Shown here: positions 1-8,601 of the stretch, piece after piece
How positions within the stretch are numbered: position 1 is the stretch's first letter
How the letters are laid out: every line of letters begins with the position of its first letter
Assembly (NCBI GenBank): GCA_019241525.1
Contig: JAFAWY010000147.1
Coordinates: 62,001 to 126,000, forward strand
Direction of reading: 5' to 3'
DNA: 64,000 nucleotides
From: Pseudonocardiales bacterium
Lineage (GTDB): Bacteria; Actinomycetota; Actinomycetes; Mycobacteriales; Pseudonocardiaceae
Program-made: the position numbers and the translations under genes
The notes under the pieces: model-generated
Databases searched by the model: none
Seen by the model: only the letters and a program-made list of their open reading frames with translations
What the model was told of the DNA's origin: nothing

Positions 1-292
1 CAGACAGGGCGACTTCAAACTCCAGCAATGACGCGCCGGTGGCTATCGGCTTCGCTCGGCCCTCAGAGTGTGCTTCCATGGCCGGTCCGTTTCGCCATGC
101 TTGAAAATCTTCTTCTGTTTCCCACCGGGAATAGACGAAATACCGATTTTCTCCGGCCACTGGTCGCAGCAGTTCGAAGCTGAGAAACCCAGGGGCAGAA
201 GTCACCGACCCGTGCCGGGCGGCGAACCGGCGTTCCAACTCCGGACCCGCCCCTTCGGGCACCTCAATTGCGTTGATCTTCACGACGGCCAT
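1..292 (-). CDS. Antibiotic biosynthesis monooxygenase (ABM) domain protein, MhuD-like; C-terminus cut by window edge
   Basis: About 97 codons run from the ATG at 292 off the left edge. The start reads MAVVKINAIEVPEGAG, and the sequence has the ABM-fold pattern: a short strand, then the helix ELERRFAARHG, a PGFLSFELLRP strand and an FVYSRWETEEDFQAW block. MhuD-type proteins of this fold degrade haem with mycobilin release in mycobacteria. In M. tuberculosis mhuD lies close to mutY and a carbonic anhydrase gene, and the same neighbours follow here, which supports the assignment. The haem-binding His region and the C-terminus are near or beyond the edge, so haem degradation itself is inferred. 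A generic quinol monooxygenase is the alternative. Confidence 0.75.
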   Translation of the reverse strand, partial: MAVVKINAIEVPEGAGPELERRFAARHGSVTSAPGFLSFELLRPVAGENRYFVYSRWETEEDFQAWRNGPAMEAHSEGRAKPIATGASLLEFEVALS

Positions 293-382
293 GGCTCCAG
301 CCTAGGCCCCCGCCACGTCATGGAGACATATCGCACTGTGGGGCCGAGCCCGAAAAACACCGATGCGTCGCCACAGCGCAAA

Positions 383-1264
383 TCAGGGGGCGATGACAGT
401 GGGCGCTTCGCCGGGTAACGCAAAGCGGCCGTCGTGGGTTTGCTGCACCAGACCGTCGACAAGCAAGGAGCCTAAGCACCGGTCACGCTGCGGCGCATCG
501 TGCCATACCGCGTCCAGCCGGGCTCGAGGCACTGGATCAGCCGCGGCCCGCAGCACGTCGAGCAACAACCCGCGCACCTGGCGATCGGTGCCCGCGTAGC
601 GCTGCCCGGGCCGAGCGGCGACATTCCCGGTAGGCCGCCCGGCACGTACCCAGGCGCACTCGTTGGCCATCGGGCAGTCCCCACAGCGCGGGCGGCGGGC
701 AGTGCACACCACGGCGCCAAGCTCCATCAACGCCGCAGAAAATCGTGCAGCCTGTGCCTGAGGCAGCACACGCGCCACATCAGACAGATCGCGCGAGGTC
801 GACGGCGGTCCGGAGTCGGACAAACCGTGCATGGCCCGGGCGAGCACCCGGCGCACATTGGTGTCGACCACCGGCACCCGGCGCCCGTACCCGAAGGCGG
901 CCACGGCGCGTGCGGTATAGGCCCCGATCCCGGGCAGCGCCAGCAGCACGTCCACTTCGTCAGGGACCACATCTCCGTGCTGCCCGGCGATGGCAGTGGC
1001 TGCTTCGTGCAGCCGCAGCGCCCGCCGCGGATAGCCCAGCTTCCCCCACGCGCGTACGGCGGTACCTGGTGTCTCCGCGGCCAGGCTCGACGGCCTGGGC
1101 CAGCGAGCCAGCCACTCGGTCCACACGTCAACCACACGGTGCACCGGGGTCTGTTGCAGCATCACCTCGCTGACCAGCACGCCCCACGGCGTGGTGCCCG
1201 GAGCACGCCACGGCAGCTCCCGCGCCTCGGCGTCGAACCAGGCAATCAGTTGCGCGGCGTTCAT
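383..1264 (-). CDS. mutY: A/G-specific adenine DNA glycosylase MutY
   Basis: 293 aa. The enzyme removes adenine mispaired with 8-oxoguanine in base excision repair. Visible are the SEVMLQQT helix with the expected catalytic Glu33, the helix-hairpin-helix LPGIGAYTA near residue 110 followed by VPVVDTNV with the conserved Asp134, and a C-x6-C-x2-C-x5-C iron-sulfur loop near residue 200. The C-terminal 8-oxoG recognition domain is short, as in other actinobacterial MutY proteins. The frame stays open upstream, but the ATG at 1264 is chosen because it overlaps the stop of the carbonic anhydrase gene by ATGA, suggesting translational coupling, and because the family's N-terminal motif starts right there. 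Confidence 0.93.
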   Translation of the reverse strand: MNAAQLIAWFDAEARELPWRAPGTTPWGVLVSEVMLQQTPVHRVVDVWTEWLARWPRPSSLAAETPGTAVRAWGKLGYPRRALRLHEAATAIAGQHGDVVPDEVDVLLALPGIGAYTARAVAAFGYGRRVPVVDTNVRRVLARAMHGLSDSGPPSTSRDLSDVARVLPQAQAARFSAALMELGAVVCTARRPRCGDCPMANECAWVRAGRPTGNVAARPGQRYAGTDRQVRGLLLDVLRAAADPVPRARLDAVWHDAPQRDRCLGSLLVDGLVQQTHDGRFALPGEAPTVIAP

Positions 1265-1761
1265 GATTGTCCTGGAGAGACCTCGATGAGATCGCCGGTG
1301 TCGATGTCGACCACGAAGCCGCGCACCGTCGTTGTGTTCGTCAGGAAGGGGTTGCGCCGGATCCGTTCCATGCACTGACGAACGTCGGATTCGGCGTCGG
1401 CGAACGTCTCTACCGCCCAAGTGGGACGTAGCCCGGTGGCTTCCTCCAATTCGGACCAGAAGTCCGTATCGGTGAACGTCGCCATGCCACATTTGGTGTG
1501 GTGCAACAACATCACCTCAGTGGTGCCCAACTTGCGCTGGCTGACCGCGAGAGAGCGCACCACATCGTCGGTGACGACGCCGCCTGCGTTTCGGATCACG
1601 TGCGCTTCCCCGGGCCGTAGACCAAGCAGTTGCACCGGGTCGAGGCGCGCATCCATGCAGGCCACTACCGCGACGCGCAGGCTAGGTGGAGACGCCATCG
1701 CGCCCGGCCCGGTACCCGCGCGGAATGAGTTACGCTCCACCAATTCCTGTATCGCCGTCAC
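1261..1761 (-). CDS. Beta-class carbonic anhydrase
   Basis: 166 aa zinc enzyme interconverting CO2 and bicarbonate. The ligand set is visible: ACMDAR with Cys35, Asp37 and Arg39, then LLHHTKCGM with His88 and Cys91. Length and sequence resemble the M. tuberculosis Rv1284 (CanA) type rather than the longer plant-like type, although the position next to mutY is the one I recall for Rv3588c. It is the first gene of a two-gene unit with mutY. In a RuBisCO-bearing organism it could help supply CO2 or bicarbonate, but nothing here ties it to the cbb cluster 50 kb away. Confidence 0.92.
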   Translation of the reverse strand: MTAIQELVERNSFRAGTGPGAMASPPSLRVAVVACMDARLDPVQLLGLRPGEAHVIRNAGGVVTDDVVRSLAVSQRKLGTTEVMLLHHTKCGMATFTDTDFWSELEEATGLRPTWAVETFADAESDVRQCMERIRRNPFLTNTTTVRGFVVDIDTGDLIEVSPGQS

Positions 1762-1889
1762 GCTCGTCTCCCTCCGTTGCGCTGCGCACGGATCTTACGG
1801 TCAGGGTGATCAGCGGCTTGAACATGGTTACCGGGATCTCTGGTAACCCACCGTGCCTGCTGAATGCGGTCAATAGGTAGATTTCGGGT

Positions 1890-2264
1890 ATGGACGAGAA
1901 TAGGGCGCGGCGGATTGTTGACGCGCTGCGTGAGCGCGGTGTGGATGCACATCTGGTCAGGCCCGGACAATACGAGAGTGGAGTGCGGGTATCGCTGCCC
2001 GACGGGCGTGAGGCGCTCTGGGACACCGACGGCACGGCCAGCCTCGAAGCACAAGTGATGCGCGACGGTGTCCTCGTCGGCTTCGTTCCAGTGATCGACG
2101 GCTCGGAGAGCTTTGATGAGTCTCAGGTGGTTGACGCCATCGCCCGCACCGACTACGACCAGCCGATCGCGCGCCAGCTGCGCACCGCACCACCATCGCG
2201 TCCGGCACTGGCACCCGAGGGTGGCCTGTTCCGCCGCTTCCTCGATGGCTTCCGGTACCGGTAG
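1890..2264 (+). CDS. Conserved hypothetical protein, small acidic
   Basis: 124 aa and not assigned to a named family. The body reads like a small alpha/beta domain (helix ARRIVDALRERGV, strands around VRVSLPDGREALW and GFVPVIDG), with a Pro-rich, basic C-terminal stretch ending FRRFLDGFRYR. Codon use matches the neighbours, with strong third-position GC. It starts 128 bp from the divergent carbonic anhydrase gene, so the two share an upstream region. No signal peptide, membrane segment or metal motif is visible. Function unknown. Confidence 0.7.
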   Translation: MDENRARRIVDALRERGVDAHLVRPGQYESGVRVSLPDGREALWDTDGTASLEAQVMRDGVLVGFVPVIDGSESFDESQVVDAIARTDYDQPIARQLRTAPPSRPALAPEGGLFRRFLDGFRYR

Positions 2265-2506
2265 CGGTGTCCGCCGGCGCAACTACGGTGCCTGCTGACC
2301 GGGCAGGTTGTCGTCGGCGCCGCATCCCGGCGGTTGCGCAGGAGACGGTAGGTAGCGGAACCGATGACTTTCCACCGCTGAGTCGGTCCTACCCGTATGA
2401 CGCCGATCGCCTGGCTCGGGCCGGTGCCTCGCGGCATGCCTGCCTGCGAAGGCTGGCCGGGCACCCAGCGCAGGCGAGACCGCATGAACGCCAGGAGGAG
2501 AGCGCG

Positions 2507-3262
2507 ATGACTCTGCCCACAATCGTTTCCCGTGAGCAGTGGCTTGCTGCCCGCAAGGAGCTGCTGGCCAAGGAGAAGGAGCTCACCCGTCACCGCGACC
2601 AGGTCAACGCCGAGCGCCGTCGCCTCCCTATGGTCGAGATCACCAAGGACTACGTCTTCGAGGGCACCAATGGCAAGGCCGCTCTCCTGGACCTGTTCGA
2701 GGGCCATCGCCAACTGCTCATCTACCACTTCATGTTCGACCCCGGCTGGGATGGCGGCTGTGATTCGTGCTCATTGCTGGTCGACAACATCGGCCACCTC
2801 AGCCATCTGCACGCTCGCGATACCTCGCTGGCGCTGGTTTCCCGGGCGCCGCTGGACAAGCTTGAGGCATATCAGCGCTGGATGGGTTGGACCACCATCC
2901 CCTGGTATTCCTCGTACGGCAGTGACTTCAACTACGACTTCCACGTCACACTGGATCCGGCGGTTGTGCCCGTCGAGTACAACTACCGGGATGCCGCAGA
3001 GCTCGACAAGGTAAACCCGGACTGGGCGGGATGGTCCGGTGAGATGCCTGGCATTAGCGCCTTCCTTCGCGAAGGCGACCGCATTTTCCACACCTACTCG
3101 TCCTATGCCCGCGGTGGTGATCTGCTCCTCGGTACCTACAACTGGCTTGATCTGACAGCCCTTGGTCGCCAGGAAGATTGGGAACAGCCCCCCGGTCGGG
3201 CCGATGGTCCGTTCATGAGCTGGGTGCGCCGCCACGACGAGTACGGCGGCTCGCGTAGCTAA
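2507..3262 (+). CDS. DUF899 family thioredoxin-like protein
   Basis: 251 aa. The sequence follows the DUF899 pattern: an N-terminal helix (SREQWLAARKELLAKEKELT), an RRLPMVEITKDYVFEG strand block, a thioredoxin-fold LLIYHFMFDPGWDGGCDSC with a CDSC pair, and a C-terminal GTYNWLDLTALGRQED. Members look like thioredoxins but have no settled reaction. The reading frame extends 80 codons upstream; the ATG at 2507 is preferred because AGGAGG at 2493-2498 lies 8 nt before it and family similarity starts there. It stands alone, convergent with the phosphatase gene downstream. Confidence 0.88.
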   Translation: MTLPTIVSREQWLAARKELLAKEKELTRHRDQVNAERRRLPMVEITKDYVFEGTNGKAALLDLFEGHRQLLIYHFMFDPGWDGGCDSCSLLVDNIGHLSHLHARDTSLALVSRAPLDKLEAYQRWMGWTTIPWYSSYGSDFNYDFHVTLDPAVVPVEYNYRDAAELDKVNPDWAGWSGEMPGISAFLREGDRIFHTYSSYARGGDLLLGTYNWLDLTALGRQEDWEQPPGRADGPFMSWVRRHDEYGGSRS

Positions 3263-3279
3263 CCGCAGCGGGGCCTCGG

Positions 3280-3984
3280 CTAATCGAGGTCGATCTTGTC
3301 CCAGCGAAGGCAGCGCCAGCCGGTCGCGTGAGTCTCCAGCACCACCATCGCGGCGTTGGCCAGGTACCGCGGTTCGGCGAAGGCGCCGTCGATGTTGGTT
3401 GCCAGCGCAACGACCGCCAGCCGGATCGCGGCACCGTGGCTGACCAGCACGGCGGTTCCGCGACGATGCGCCGACCGGATCGCCGCGACGTCGGCAAGGT
3501 AGCGGTCGAGCACCTGCTTACCCGACTCTCCGCCGGGGCGTGCCGCTTCCAGGTCGCCGGAGTGCCAGGCGTGGTACAGCGCGTGCAAGCTGCGATGAGC
3601 CTCAGGTGTCTGGCATCCTTCAAGATCCCCGACGAACACCTCGTGGACGCCGTCGAGGGTCAGTGTGGCCAAGCCATGCCGGGCTGCGATCGGCTGAGCG
3701 CTTTGCTGAGCGCGCAACGCACGGCTGGCATAGACGGCAACCACCGGTTCGTCGGCCAGTCGTTGCGCCAGCTCGGCGGCTTGCCGATGACCCTCCTCGG
3801 TCAACGGCCGGCCTGGCGGCCGGGTATCCAAAATGCCTTTGGCATTAGCCGTGGTCTGCCCGTGGCGGACCAGCACCAGCCGTAGCGGGGCGGTCCTGGT
3901 ATCGCCGCGATCCGAGCCAGTAGCCGGCACGGTTGGCTGCTGTTGGAGACCTGCGCGGTGGGGGTCGGCGGTACTGGAAGACAT
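3280..3984 (-). CDS. Histidine phosphatase family protein (phosphoglycerate mutase-like)
   Basis: 234 aa. The branch-1 histidine phosphatase signature LVLVRHGQTTAN carries the phospho-accepting His and the conserved Arg, and LVSHGAAIR near the C-terminus carries the second catalytic His. The family covers mutases, phosphatases and hydrolases, so the substrate cannot be read from sequence. It begins 11 bp after pheA stops and is probably co-transcribed. The same pair (Rv3838c-Rv3837c) is known from M. tuberculosis, where this gene was named as a second phosphoglycerate mutase; a general phosphatase is just as likely. The first 30 residues are low complexity and could be partly untranslated. 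Confidence 0.88.
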   Translation of the reverse strand: MSSSTADPHRAGLQQQPTVPATGSDRGDTRTAPLRLVLVRHGQTTANAKGILDTRPPGRPLTEEGHRQAAELAQRLADEPVVAVYASRALRAQQSAQPIAARHGLATLTLDGVHEVFVGDLEGCQTPEAHRSLHALYHAWHSGDLEAARPGGESGKQVLDRYLADVAAIRSAHRRGTAVLVSHGAAIRLAVVALATNIDGAFAEPRYLANAAMVVLETHATGWRCLRWDKIDLD

Positions 3985-3995
3985 ACCAATCCGGG

Positions 3996-4898
3996 TTACG
4001 CACTGCGCCCGGCGCGCACCGCGCTGAGCCACTCCTTCGCGGCAGCGAAACCAGCCGGGTCCGGACCAGGTCGGGGGGCACCGACACGAGGGTACGAACC
4101 AAGGAAGCGCACCCAGGTGCACCGTCGGCGTAGCTCGGCCAGCGTGTCGCCGACCGCGTCTTCGGCCACATGGCCCTCGCAGTCCAGGAAGAACTGGTAT
4201 TCGCCTAACCGGGCCTTCATCGGCCGGGATTCGATCCGGGTGAGGTTGATTCCACGCAGGGCGAACTCAGCTAGTACCTCCAGCAGGGCGCCGGGCCGGT
4301 CTGCGGCAATCGCCACCAGGGAGGTGCGGTCGGTGCCGGTCGGCGGCGGCAACGTCCCAGGGCGGCGCAACAGCAGGAAGCGGGTCTGAGCGTCGTCCTT
4401 GTCGTGGACCCCGCTGGCCAGCTCGGCTAGCGGGTAATGCGCGAGTGCGACTGGTGCACACACCGCCGCGTCAGCCCGACCCTCCAGGACCGCGACGGCC
4501 GCTGCGGACGTGGAGTCGGTCAGCATGGTCGTAGCGGCCGGCAGGTGCCTGCCAAGCCAGCATCGCACCTGTGCCGCGGCGTGTGGATGGGTGGCCACAG
4601 TGCGCACGTCAGCCGCCCCGCTGTCGGGCCGGACCAGGACGCTGAACTGCACCGGCAGCACGGCTTCAGCCACCGCCAGCACCGGCTCGCCTTCGACCAT
4701 CGCATCGAGGGTGGCCGGCACCGATCCCTCCACCGAATTCTCCACCGGCACACACGCCCCATCTACCTGGCGCGCCCGCAGCGCAGCGATTGCCGCGTGC
4801 ACTGACACCGCCGAACGCAGCTCATCGCCCGGCACCAGCACGCGGGCGGCCTGCTCGGCGAACGTTCCCTCGGGACCCAGATACGCGGTGGCGGTCAT
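3996..4898 (-). CDS. pheA: Prephenate dehydratase
   Basis: 300 aa. Converts prephenate to phenylpyruvate in phenylalanine synthesis. It starts AYLGPEGTFAEQAA as in monofunctional PheA, and the substrate-binding VPVENSVEGSV is present. A C-terminal ACT domain (about residues 195-270) holds RPGALLEVL, NLTRIESRP and the YQFFLDCEGH strand, the usual phenylalanine-sensing site for feedback inhibition. There is no chorismate mutase domain, as usual in actinobacteria. The neighbour downstream is the histidine phosphatase; upstream lies a short tandem-repeat spacer. Confidence 0.95.
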   Translation of the reverse strand: MTATAYLGPEGTFAEQAARVLVPGDELRSAVSVHAAIAALRARQVDGACVPVENSVEGSVPATLDAMVEGEPVLAVAEAVLPVQFSVLVRPDSGAADVRTVATHPHAAAQVRCWLGRHLPAATTMLTDSTSAAAVAVLEGRADAAVCAPVALAHYPLAELASGVHDKDDAQTRFLLLRRPGTLPPPTGTDRTSLVAIAADRPGALLEVLAEFALRGINLTRIESRPMKARLGEYQFFLDCEGHVAEDAVGDTLAELRRRCTWVRFLGSYPRVGAPRPGPDPAGFAAAKEWLSAVRAGRSA

Positions 4899-4953
4899 AC
4901 CAGGAGCCTACGAGGTCGGTGAAACGTCGAGGGGGGAGCTAACCATCAGGCGG

Positions 4954-5020
4954 CGACACACCGGGCACGAGACCGCGACACACCGGGCACCAGGGAGCGA
5001 CACGCGGGGCAACCAGGGAG
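4954..5020. repeat. Three tandem copies of a 22-23-bp repeat
   Basis: Copies start at 4954, 4976 and 4998. Each begins CGACACaCCGGGCAC (the third diverged to CGACACGCGGGGCA), and copies two and three end CCAGGGAG. The array fills the gap between the unknown gene at 5024-5962 and pheA, both on the minus strand, so it lies in the leader of pheA or the trailer of the upstream gene. Confidence 0.8.
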
Positions 5021-5023
5021 GGA

Positions 5024-5962
5024 TCAGCTGCGGGATGCGCGGCGGCGTTCGGGGTTGGGCAGCAGGCCTAGCCGGACCAGTTCAGCTAGCGGGTCGATCA
5101 GCGACACCGATCCGAAGCAGGCGAACACCTCACGGACGTCGCGCGAAGTCTCCGCAGACAGCGCACCGGCTTCTCCGGCCAACGCCGACGCGTCGGTGCA
5201 CCGTAGTGCGTCGTGGGCGCTGTCCCCAGCTACCGCATGAGCAGTGCCGACGAGCATATTGAGCAACCCGTGATGGGTCAGCCCGGTGGTGACGTCGTGA
5301 TAGCGGACCGCATGGTGCAGCCCGGCAGTCGCCTTGAACGGCGCACCCGTGCTGGTTGTGATGGCCAGGAATTCGGCGACTTCATCGACGGTGGGGAACG
5401 ACTCGACGGAACTGCCGCCGCACCGCAGCTTAGGCCAGCAGCCCGCCTCGGCGACCCGGCGCACGCCGGTCAACCACTCCGGCCGGCCACGGCGTGGCTC
5501 TACCACACGCACCACGTCATCCGGCACGAACTCGGTGAGCTGGACCAGCCAGGTGGAATCCACATCGGACGGTGCTGGTACCTCGATCATCCGCAGATCC
5601 AACAGCTTCGCGTTGTCCAGCGCGGTGGAGACGGCCTTGGGCAGGCCGCCTAAGCCCGTGTCGGCAACCAGTGACAACGCCACCGGCCGCACGGGGCGCG
5701 CCTTGCGCAATGCGCTGACCAGCGCGCTGAGCCGGGAGATCGGGCAGATCAGGAAACCGATCACACCAGCGTTCGGCGCACGGCGGGCAGCCAGGTGGGC
5801 CTTGACGGTATCGACCACGCTTGCTTTCGACGGCGGGAACAAAGCCGCGTCATCGACCAGGCGAGCCAGCAATAGTGGCACACCTGGAGGACTGGGAGGA
5901 TGCAGATCCAGCACCGTCGACACCTGAGGCACCTTAGCTGGGCTCCCTCCGGGACAGGTCAT
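5024..5962 (-). CDS. Uncharacterised actinobacterial protein
   Basis: 312 aa, no named domain. I recall similar unannotated actinobacterial proteins sharing three traits seen here: an N-terminal LLARLVDDAALFPPSKA block, a KLRCGG motif in the middle, and PFKATAGLHHAVRYHD followed by GLLNMLVG. The alternation of hydrophobic strands and helices suggests an alpha/beta barrel-like soluble protein. The conserved His pair and Cys are candidate functional residues. It is followed on the same strand by pheA about 125 bp later. Function unknown; no signal peptide or membrane segment. Confidence 0.75.
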   Translation of the reverse strand: MTCPGGSPAKVPQVSTVLDLHPPSPPGVPLLLARLVDDAALFPPSKASVVDTVKAHLAARRAPNAGVIGFLICPISRLSALVSALRKARPVRPVALSLVADTGLGGLPKAVSTALDNAKLLDLRMIEVPAPSDVDSTWLVQLTEFVPDDVVRVVEPRRGRPEWLTGVRRVAEAGCWPKLRCGGSSVESFPTVDEVAEFLAITTSTGAPFKATAGLHHAVRYHDVTTGLTHHGLLNMLVGTAHAVAGDSAHDALRCTDASALAGEAGALSAETSRDVREVFACFGSVSLIDPLAELVRLGLLPNPERRRASRS

Positions 5963-6007
5963 GGCTACCAGTTTCTTCGACTTATTTCGGCGTTCTTGCC
6001 GAACTCG

Positions 6008-6385
6008 CTACTTTGATCGCGCCGCAAGCTGCCCTCGCACTTCACGGGTGACGCTGCGTTCGGCCACGAAAGACATCAACGGGATCGTGCCCGCCAGGGC
6101 GATGAGCACCATCCGCACCGGCCGCCACCGCACCGAGGTGCCCAGTACCGCAGTGGCGACCAGGTAGCCCATGTAGAGGAAGCCGTGTACGGGGCCACTC
6201 CACCACAGCCTCCGGTCATCGAAGCCGTAATGCAGTACCACGGAGGCGGTCAGCACGAGCAGCATCACGCCGGTGGCGTATGCCATGATCCGGTATCCGA
6301 TCAGCTTGGTCGCGATCTGGTCGGTGCTATTGCCGGTCCTGTTCAGCGAGCCGGGCGAGGAAGGCGTTATATGCGGCGAGTTCAT
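6008..6385 (-). CDS. DUF3817 family integral membrane protein
   Basis: 125 aa with about three membrane segments: GYRIMAYATGVMLLVLTASV, a middle segment around PVHGFLYMGYLVATAVLG, and VLIALAGTIPLMSFVAE. The pattern Y-R-x-M-A-Y-x-x-G and the PVHGFLY motif are typical of DUF3817. The chosen ATG makes it overlap the upstream gene by 59 bp; a non-ATG start nearer the upstream stop is possible. With the LprD-like gene before it, it reproduces the pair I recall as Rv1343c-Rv1342c. Role unknown. Confidence 0.82.
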   Translation of the reverse strand: MNSPHITPSSPGSLNRTGNSTDQIATKLIGYRIMAYATGVMLLVLTASVVLHYGFDDRRLWWSGPVHGFLYMGYLVATAVLGTSVRWRPVRMVLIALAGTIPLMSFVAERSVTREVRGQLAARSK

Positions 6386-6755
6386 CGTCGGGTTCGTCCT
6401 CCGGGGTCAGTGAAGCGGCGGGACGCCGGGGGACCGGGGCGGTCAAGTCCGGTGCCGGAACAGGCTCATCCTCGGGTACCCGGGCGCTAGCCTCCCGTTC
6501 CAGCCACAAAAACCGGACCCAGGCCGCGACCAGTACGACGGCGAACAATGGCCACTGCAACGCGTACCCAAAGTTCTGCCAGCCGCCGGTGGGTGACTGA
6601 GCCCGATCCCACTGCCAGTGGCCCAGCCGGATGAACAGGCCACAACACAACACGACCAGTGCGTGCCCCACCCACCACCGCCGGGCCAGCACGAACCGCC
6701 ACACGGGCCTACCATACGCGCGCGGCGGATTCGTCGAGCATCCTGTGGTCGTCAC
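6327..6755 (-). CDS. Small membrane protein, LprD-like
   Basis: 142 aa with two predicted membrane segments, WWVGHALVVLCCGLFIRLGHW and WPLFAVVLVAAWVRFLWLE, separated by a short loop with NFGYALQWPLF. A cytoplasmic acidic/proline tail ends AAYNAFLARLAEQDRQ. The LGHWQWDRAQ...NFGYALQWPLFA arrangement resembles mycobacterial LprD (Rv1343c). The Cys residues in the first segment are not a clear lipobox, so lipidation is doubtful. It precedes and overlaps the DUF3817 gene, which suggests a two-gene membrane unit. Confidence 0.8.
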   Translation of the reverse strand: MTTTGCSTNPPRAYGRPVWRFVLARRWWVGHALVVLCCGLFIRLGHWQWDRAQSPTGGWQNFGYALQWPLFAVVLVAAWVRFLWLEREASARVPEDEPVPAPDLTAPVPRRPAASLTPEDEPDDELAAYNAFLARLAEQDRQ

Positions 6756-6788
6756 GGCTGGCCCATCGCGGCAGATAGCGTCGAGGGC

Positions 6789-7610
6789 GTGAATGCGCGT
6801 AGGGCCGGGTTGCGGGCCTGGTTAGGGCCGGGGCGTCCGGCGCAGCTGGACGTCGTCGCTGATCCAGGTCAACGCCGCGCCTTGGTCGTCGAGGTCGTCC
6901 TGGTACTGGCGGTGACGCTGGGACTGTCCGGATTACGCAGCTTGTTGGCGTTGGTGGACGCGCTGCTGGCGCCGGGTTCCCTGGCCCAGCAGTCGGTCGC
7001 GATCAACGCGCCGGTCCGCAAGGTGCCTTTGCTGGACTTGTTCTACCAGCTCACCGGCGTGATCCAGCTGCTGGCATGGGCTGGATTGGGCGGATACCTG
7101 TTGTGGCGCAGTGGAATTGGGCTGCGCTGTATCGGGCTGCCTCCCCGGCCCGCGACGCGGGACATTGGGCAGGGGGCGGGACTGGCGGCGTTGATCGGCG
7201 GCCCTGGGTTGGGGCTTTACCTGCTGGCCCGAGCTGCCGGTCTGAATCTCACCGTGCTGCCCTCGGCGTTGAATGACACGTGGTGGCGGATCCCGGTACT
7301 GATCGCCGCCGCGATGGCTAACGCGCTGGCCGAGGAAGTCCTCGTAGTGGGCTACCTGATCACCCGGTTACGCCAGCTCGGCACCGGCGAGGGTAGGGCC
7401 GTGCTGGCCAGTGCGGCACTGCGCGGCAGTTATCACCTCTACCAGGGTTTTGGCGGGTTCGTCGGCAACCTGGTGATGGGCCTGGTGTTCGCCCGGATCT
7501 GGCAGCGCACCTACCGCCTGTATCCCCTGATCACCGCCCATGCCCTGATCGATACCGTCGCCTTCGTCGGCTACGCCGTGCTCCACGGCCACGTCAGCTG
7601 GATACCGTGA
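6789..7610 (+). CDS. CPBP family intramembrane metalloprotease-like protein
   Basis: 273 aa, with about seven hydrophobic segments. The three CPBP (Abi/CAAX-protease) motifs are recognisable: ALAEEVLVVGYL with the Glu pair, RGSYHLYQGF with a His, and ITAHALIDT with a His near the C-terminus. Such proteins are Rce1-like proteases or their relatives, usually of unknown substrate. The GTG at 6789 is chosen because the frame upstream is Pro/Arg-rich and overlaps the divergent LprD-like gene. It is divergent from that pair with a 33-bp gap, and convergent with the SEC-C gene. Confidence 0.85.
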   Translation: MNARRAGLRAWLGPGRPAQLDVVADPGQRRALVVEVVLVLAVTLGLSGLRSLLALVDALLAPGSLAQQSVAINAPVRKVPLLDLFYQLTGVIQLLAWAGLGGYLLWRSGIGLRCIGLPPRPATRDIGQGAGLAALIGGPGLGLYLLARAAGLNLTVLPSALNDTWWRIPVLIAAAMANALAEEVLVVGYLITRLRQLGTGEGRAVLASAALRGSYHLYQGFGGFVGNLVMGLVFARIWQRTYRLYPLITAHALIDTVAFVGYAVLHGHVSWIP

Positions 7611-7659
7611 CCTGCCCGGGATTCCGAGATGAAGGCATATCGGGGTAGGCGACCGGGGA

Positions 7660-8601
7660 TTAGCGCAGGGTGAGTTGCCGGCTGTGCAGTGCACGCAGGG
7701 CGCGGCGCTCAGGATCGGTGAGCGGGGTGGTCAGCGAGTCCAGAGCCTCGGCGAGGCGCTGGGCGAAAGACTCCGCGGCAGCTGTCCATTCGCGGGCATG
7801 CAGCTCGCGGTCCAGATCCCACACCGGCACCAGCAACCCATGAGCACGAAATGAGCCGGCGAAACGGGAACCTTCGCCTAGATCCAGCTCGTCCCGGGCG
7901 GCTAGCCGGGCCAGCGCGGCGACGAGCTGCTCCTCGGGTTCGTCCCGGACCCAGCGCAGGTGTGCTTTCTCGCCGGTATCGACCCAGTAAGCAACCTCAA
8001 CTCCGGTGCCGATGACCGGCTCGGTCGGCATGATCGCCTCGTTGGCTCGCTGCAATGCGGCCGCCGCATCACCGGTAGGTTTTTCGTCCCCGGGCAGCCA
8101 CCAGGCGAAGTCCGGGTACATGGTGATGTCAAGAACTGCATCGGCACGCAACAGATCCTGCAGCCTGACCTGCTCACCGTCGGTCTTGGTATCGACCACC
8201 GGGAGCACCGAGCCGGGACTGGCGCCAAGCGCCCAGCTCACTGCCCGGCCGAGGTCGCGGGACAGGTCCCCGGATCGGCTCAGCACCTGCATGGCGACCA
8301 GTGCCGTGCCGTCCTGCCGCACGACGGAGGCCGCCGCACCCGGTAGTAACGAGGCGAGCGTGACGTCCCGCTCGCCCGGCTGCGCCAGCGGTAGCGGCGC
8401 CGTCGCCGCAGGCACGAACTCGCGCAGCGCGATGAGCTGGCGCTCAGCTGCCAGCCCCTCGAACGGGCGGCTGACGATGACGTCCCGCGCGCCGCCGGGT
8501 TCACCATGGCAGGCTTTGTACCGCTTGCCAGAACCGCACGGGCAGGCCTGCCGGGGATTGATCTGGCCGTTGGCGGGTTGGCGCGTCTTCGTTTTCGTCA
8601 C
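7660..8601 (-). CDS. SEC-C motif protein, DUF5926 family
   Basis: 313 aa. A short basic N-terminus leads into RQACPCGSGKRYKACHG, a SEC-C zinc motif (C-x-C-x8-C-H) like that at the end of SecA. The rest is a soluble alpha/beta protein matching the actinobacterial DUF5926 proteins such as Rv3836, which lies beside pheA in M. tuberculosis, as here at some distance. The ATG overlaps the stop of the DUF4328 gene (ATGA at 8598-8601), so it is the last gene of a rhodanese-DUF4328-SEC-C unit. Function unknown; metal-dependent protein contact is the family-level guess. Confidence 0.85.
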   Translation of the reverse strand: MTKTKTRQPANGQINPRQACPCGSGKRYKACHGEPGGARDVIVSRPFEGLAAERQLIALREFVPAATAPLPLAQPGERDVTLASLLPGAAASVVRQDGTALVAMQVLSRSGDLSRDLGRAVSWALGASPGSVLPVVDTKTDGEQVRLQDLLRADAVLDITMYPDFAWWLPGDEKPTGDAAAALQRANEAIMPTEPVIGTGVEVAYWVDTGEKAHLRWVRDEPEEQLVAALARLAARDELDLGEGSRFAGSFRAHGLLVPVWDLDRELHAREWTAAAESFAQRLAEALDSLTTPLTDPERRALRALHSRQLTLR

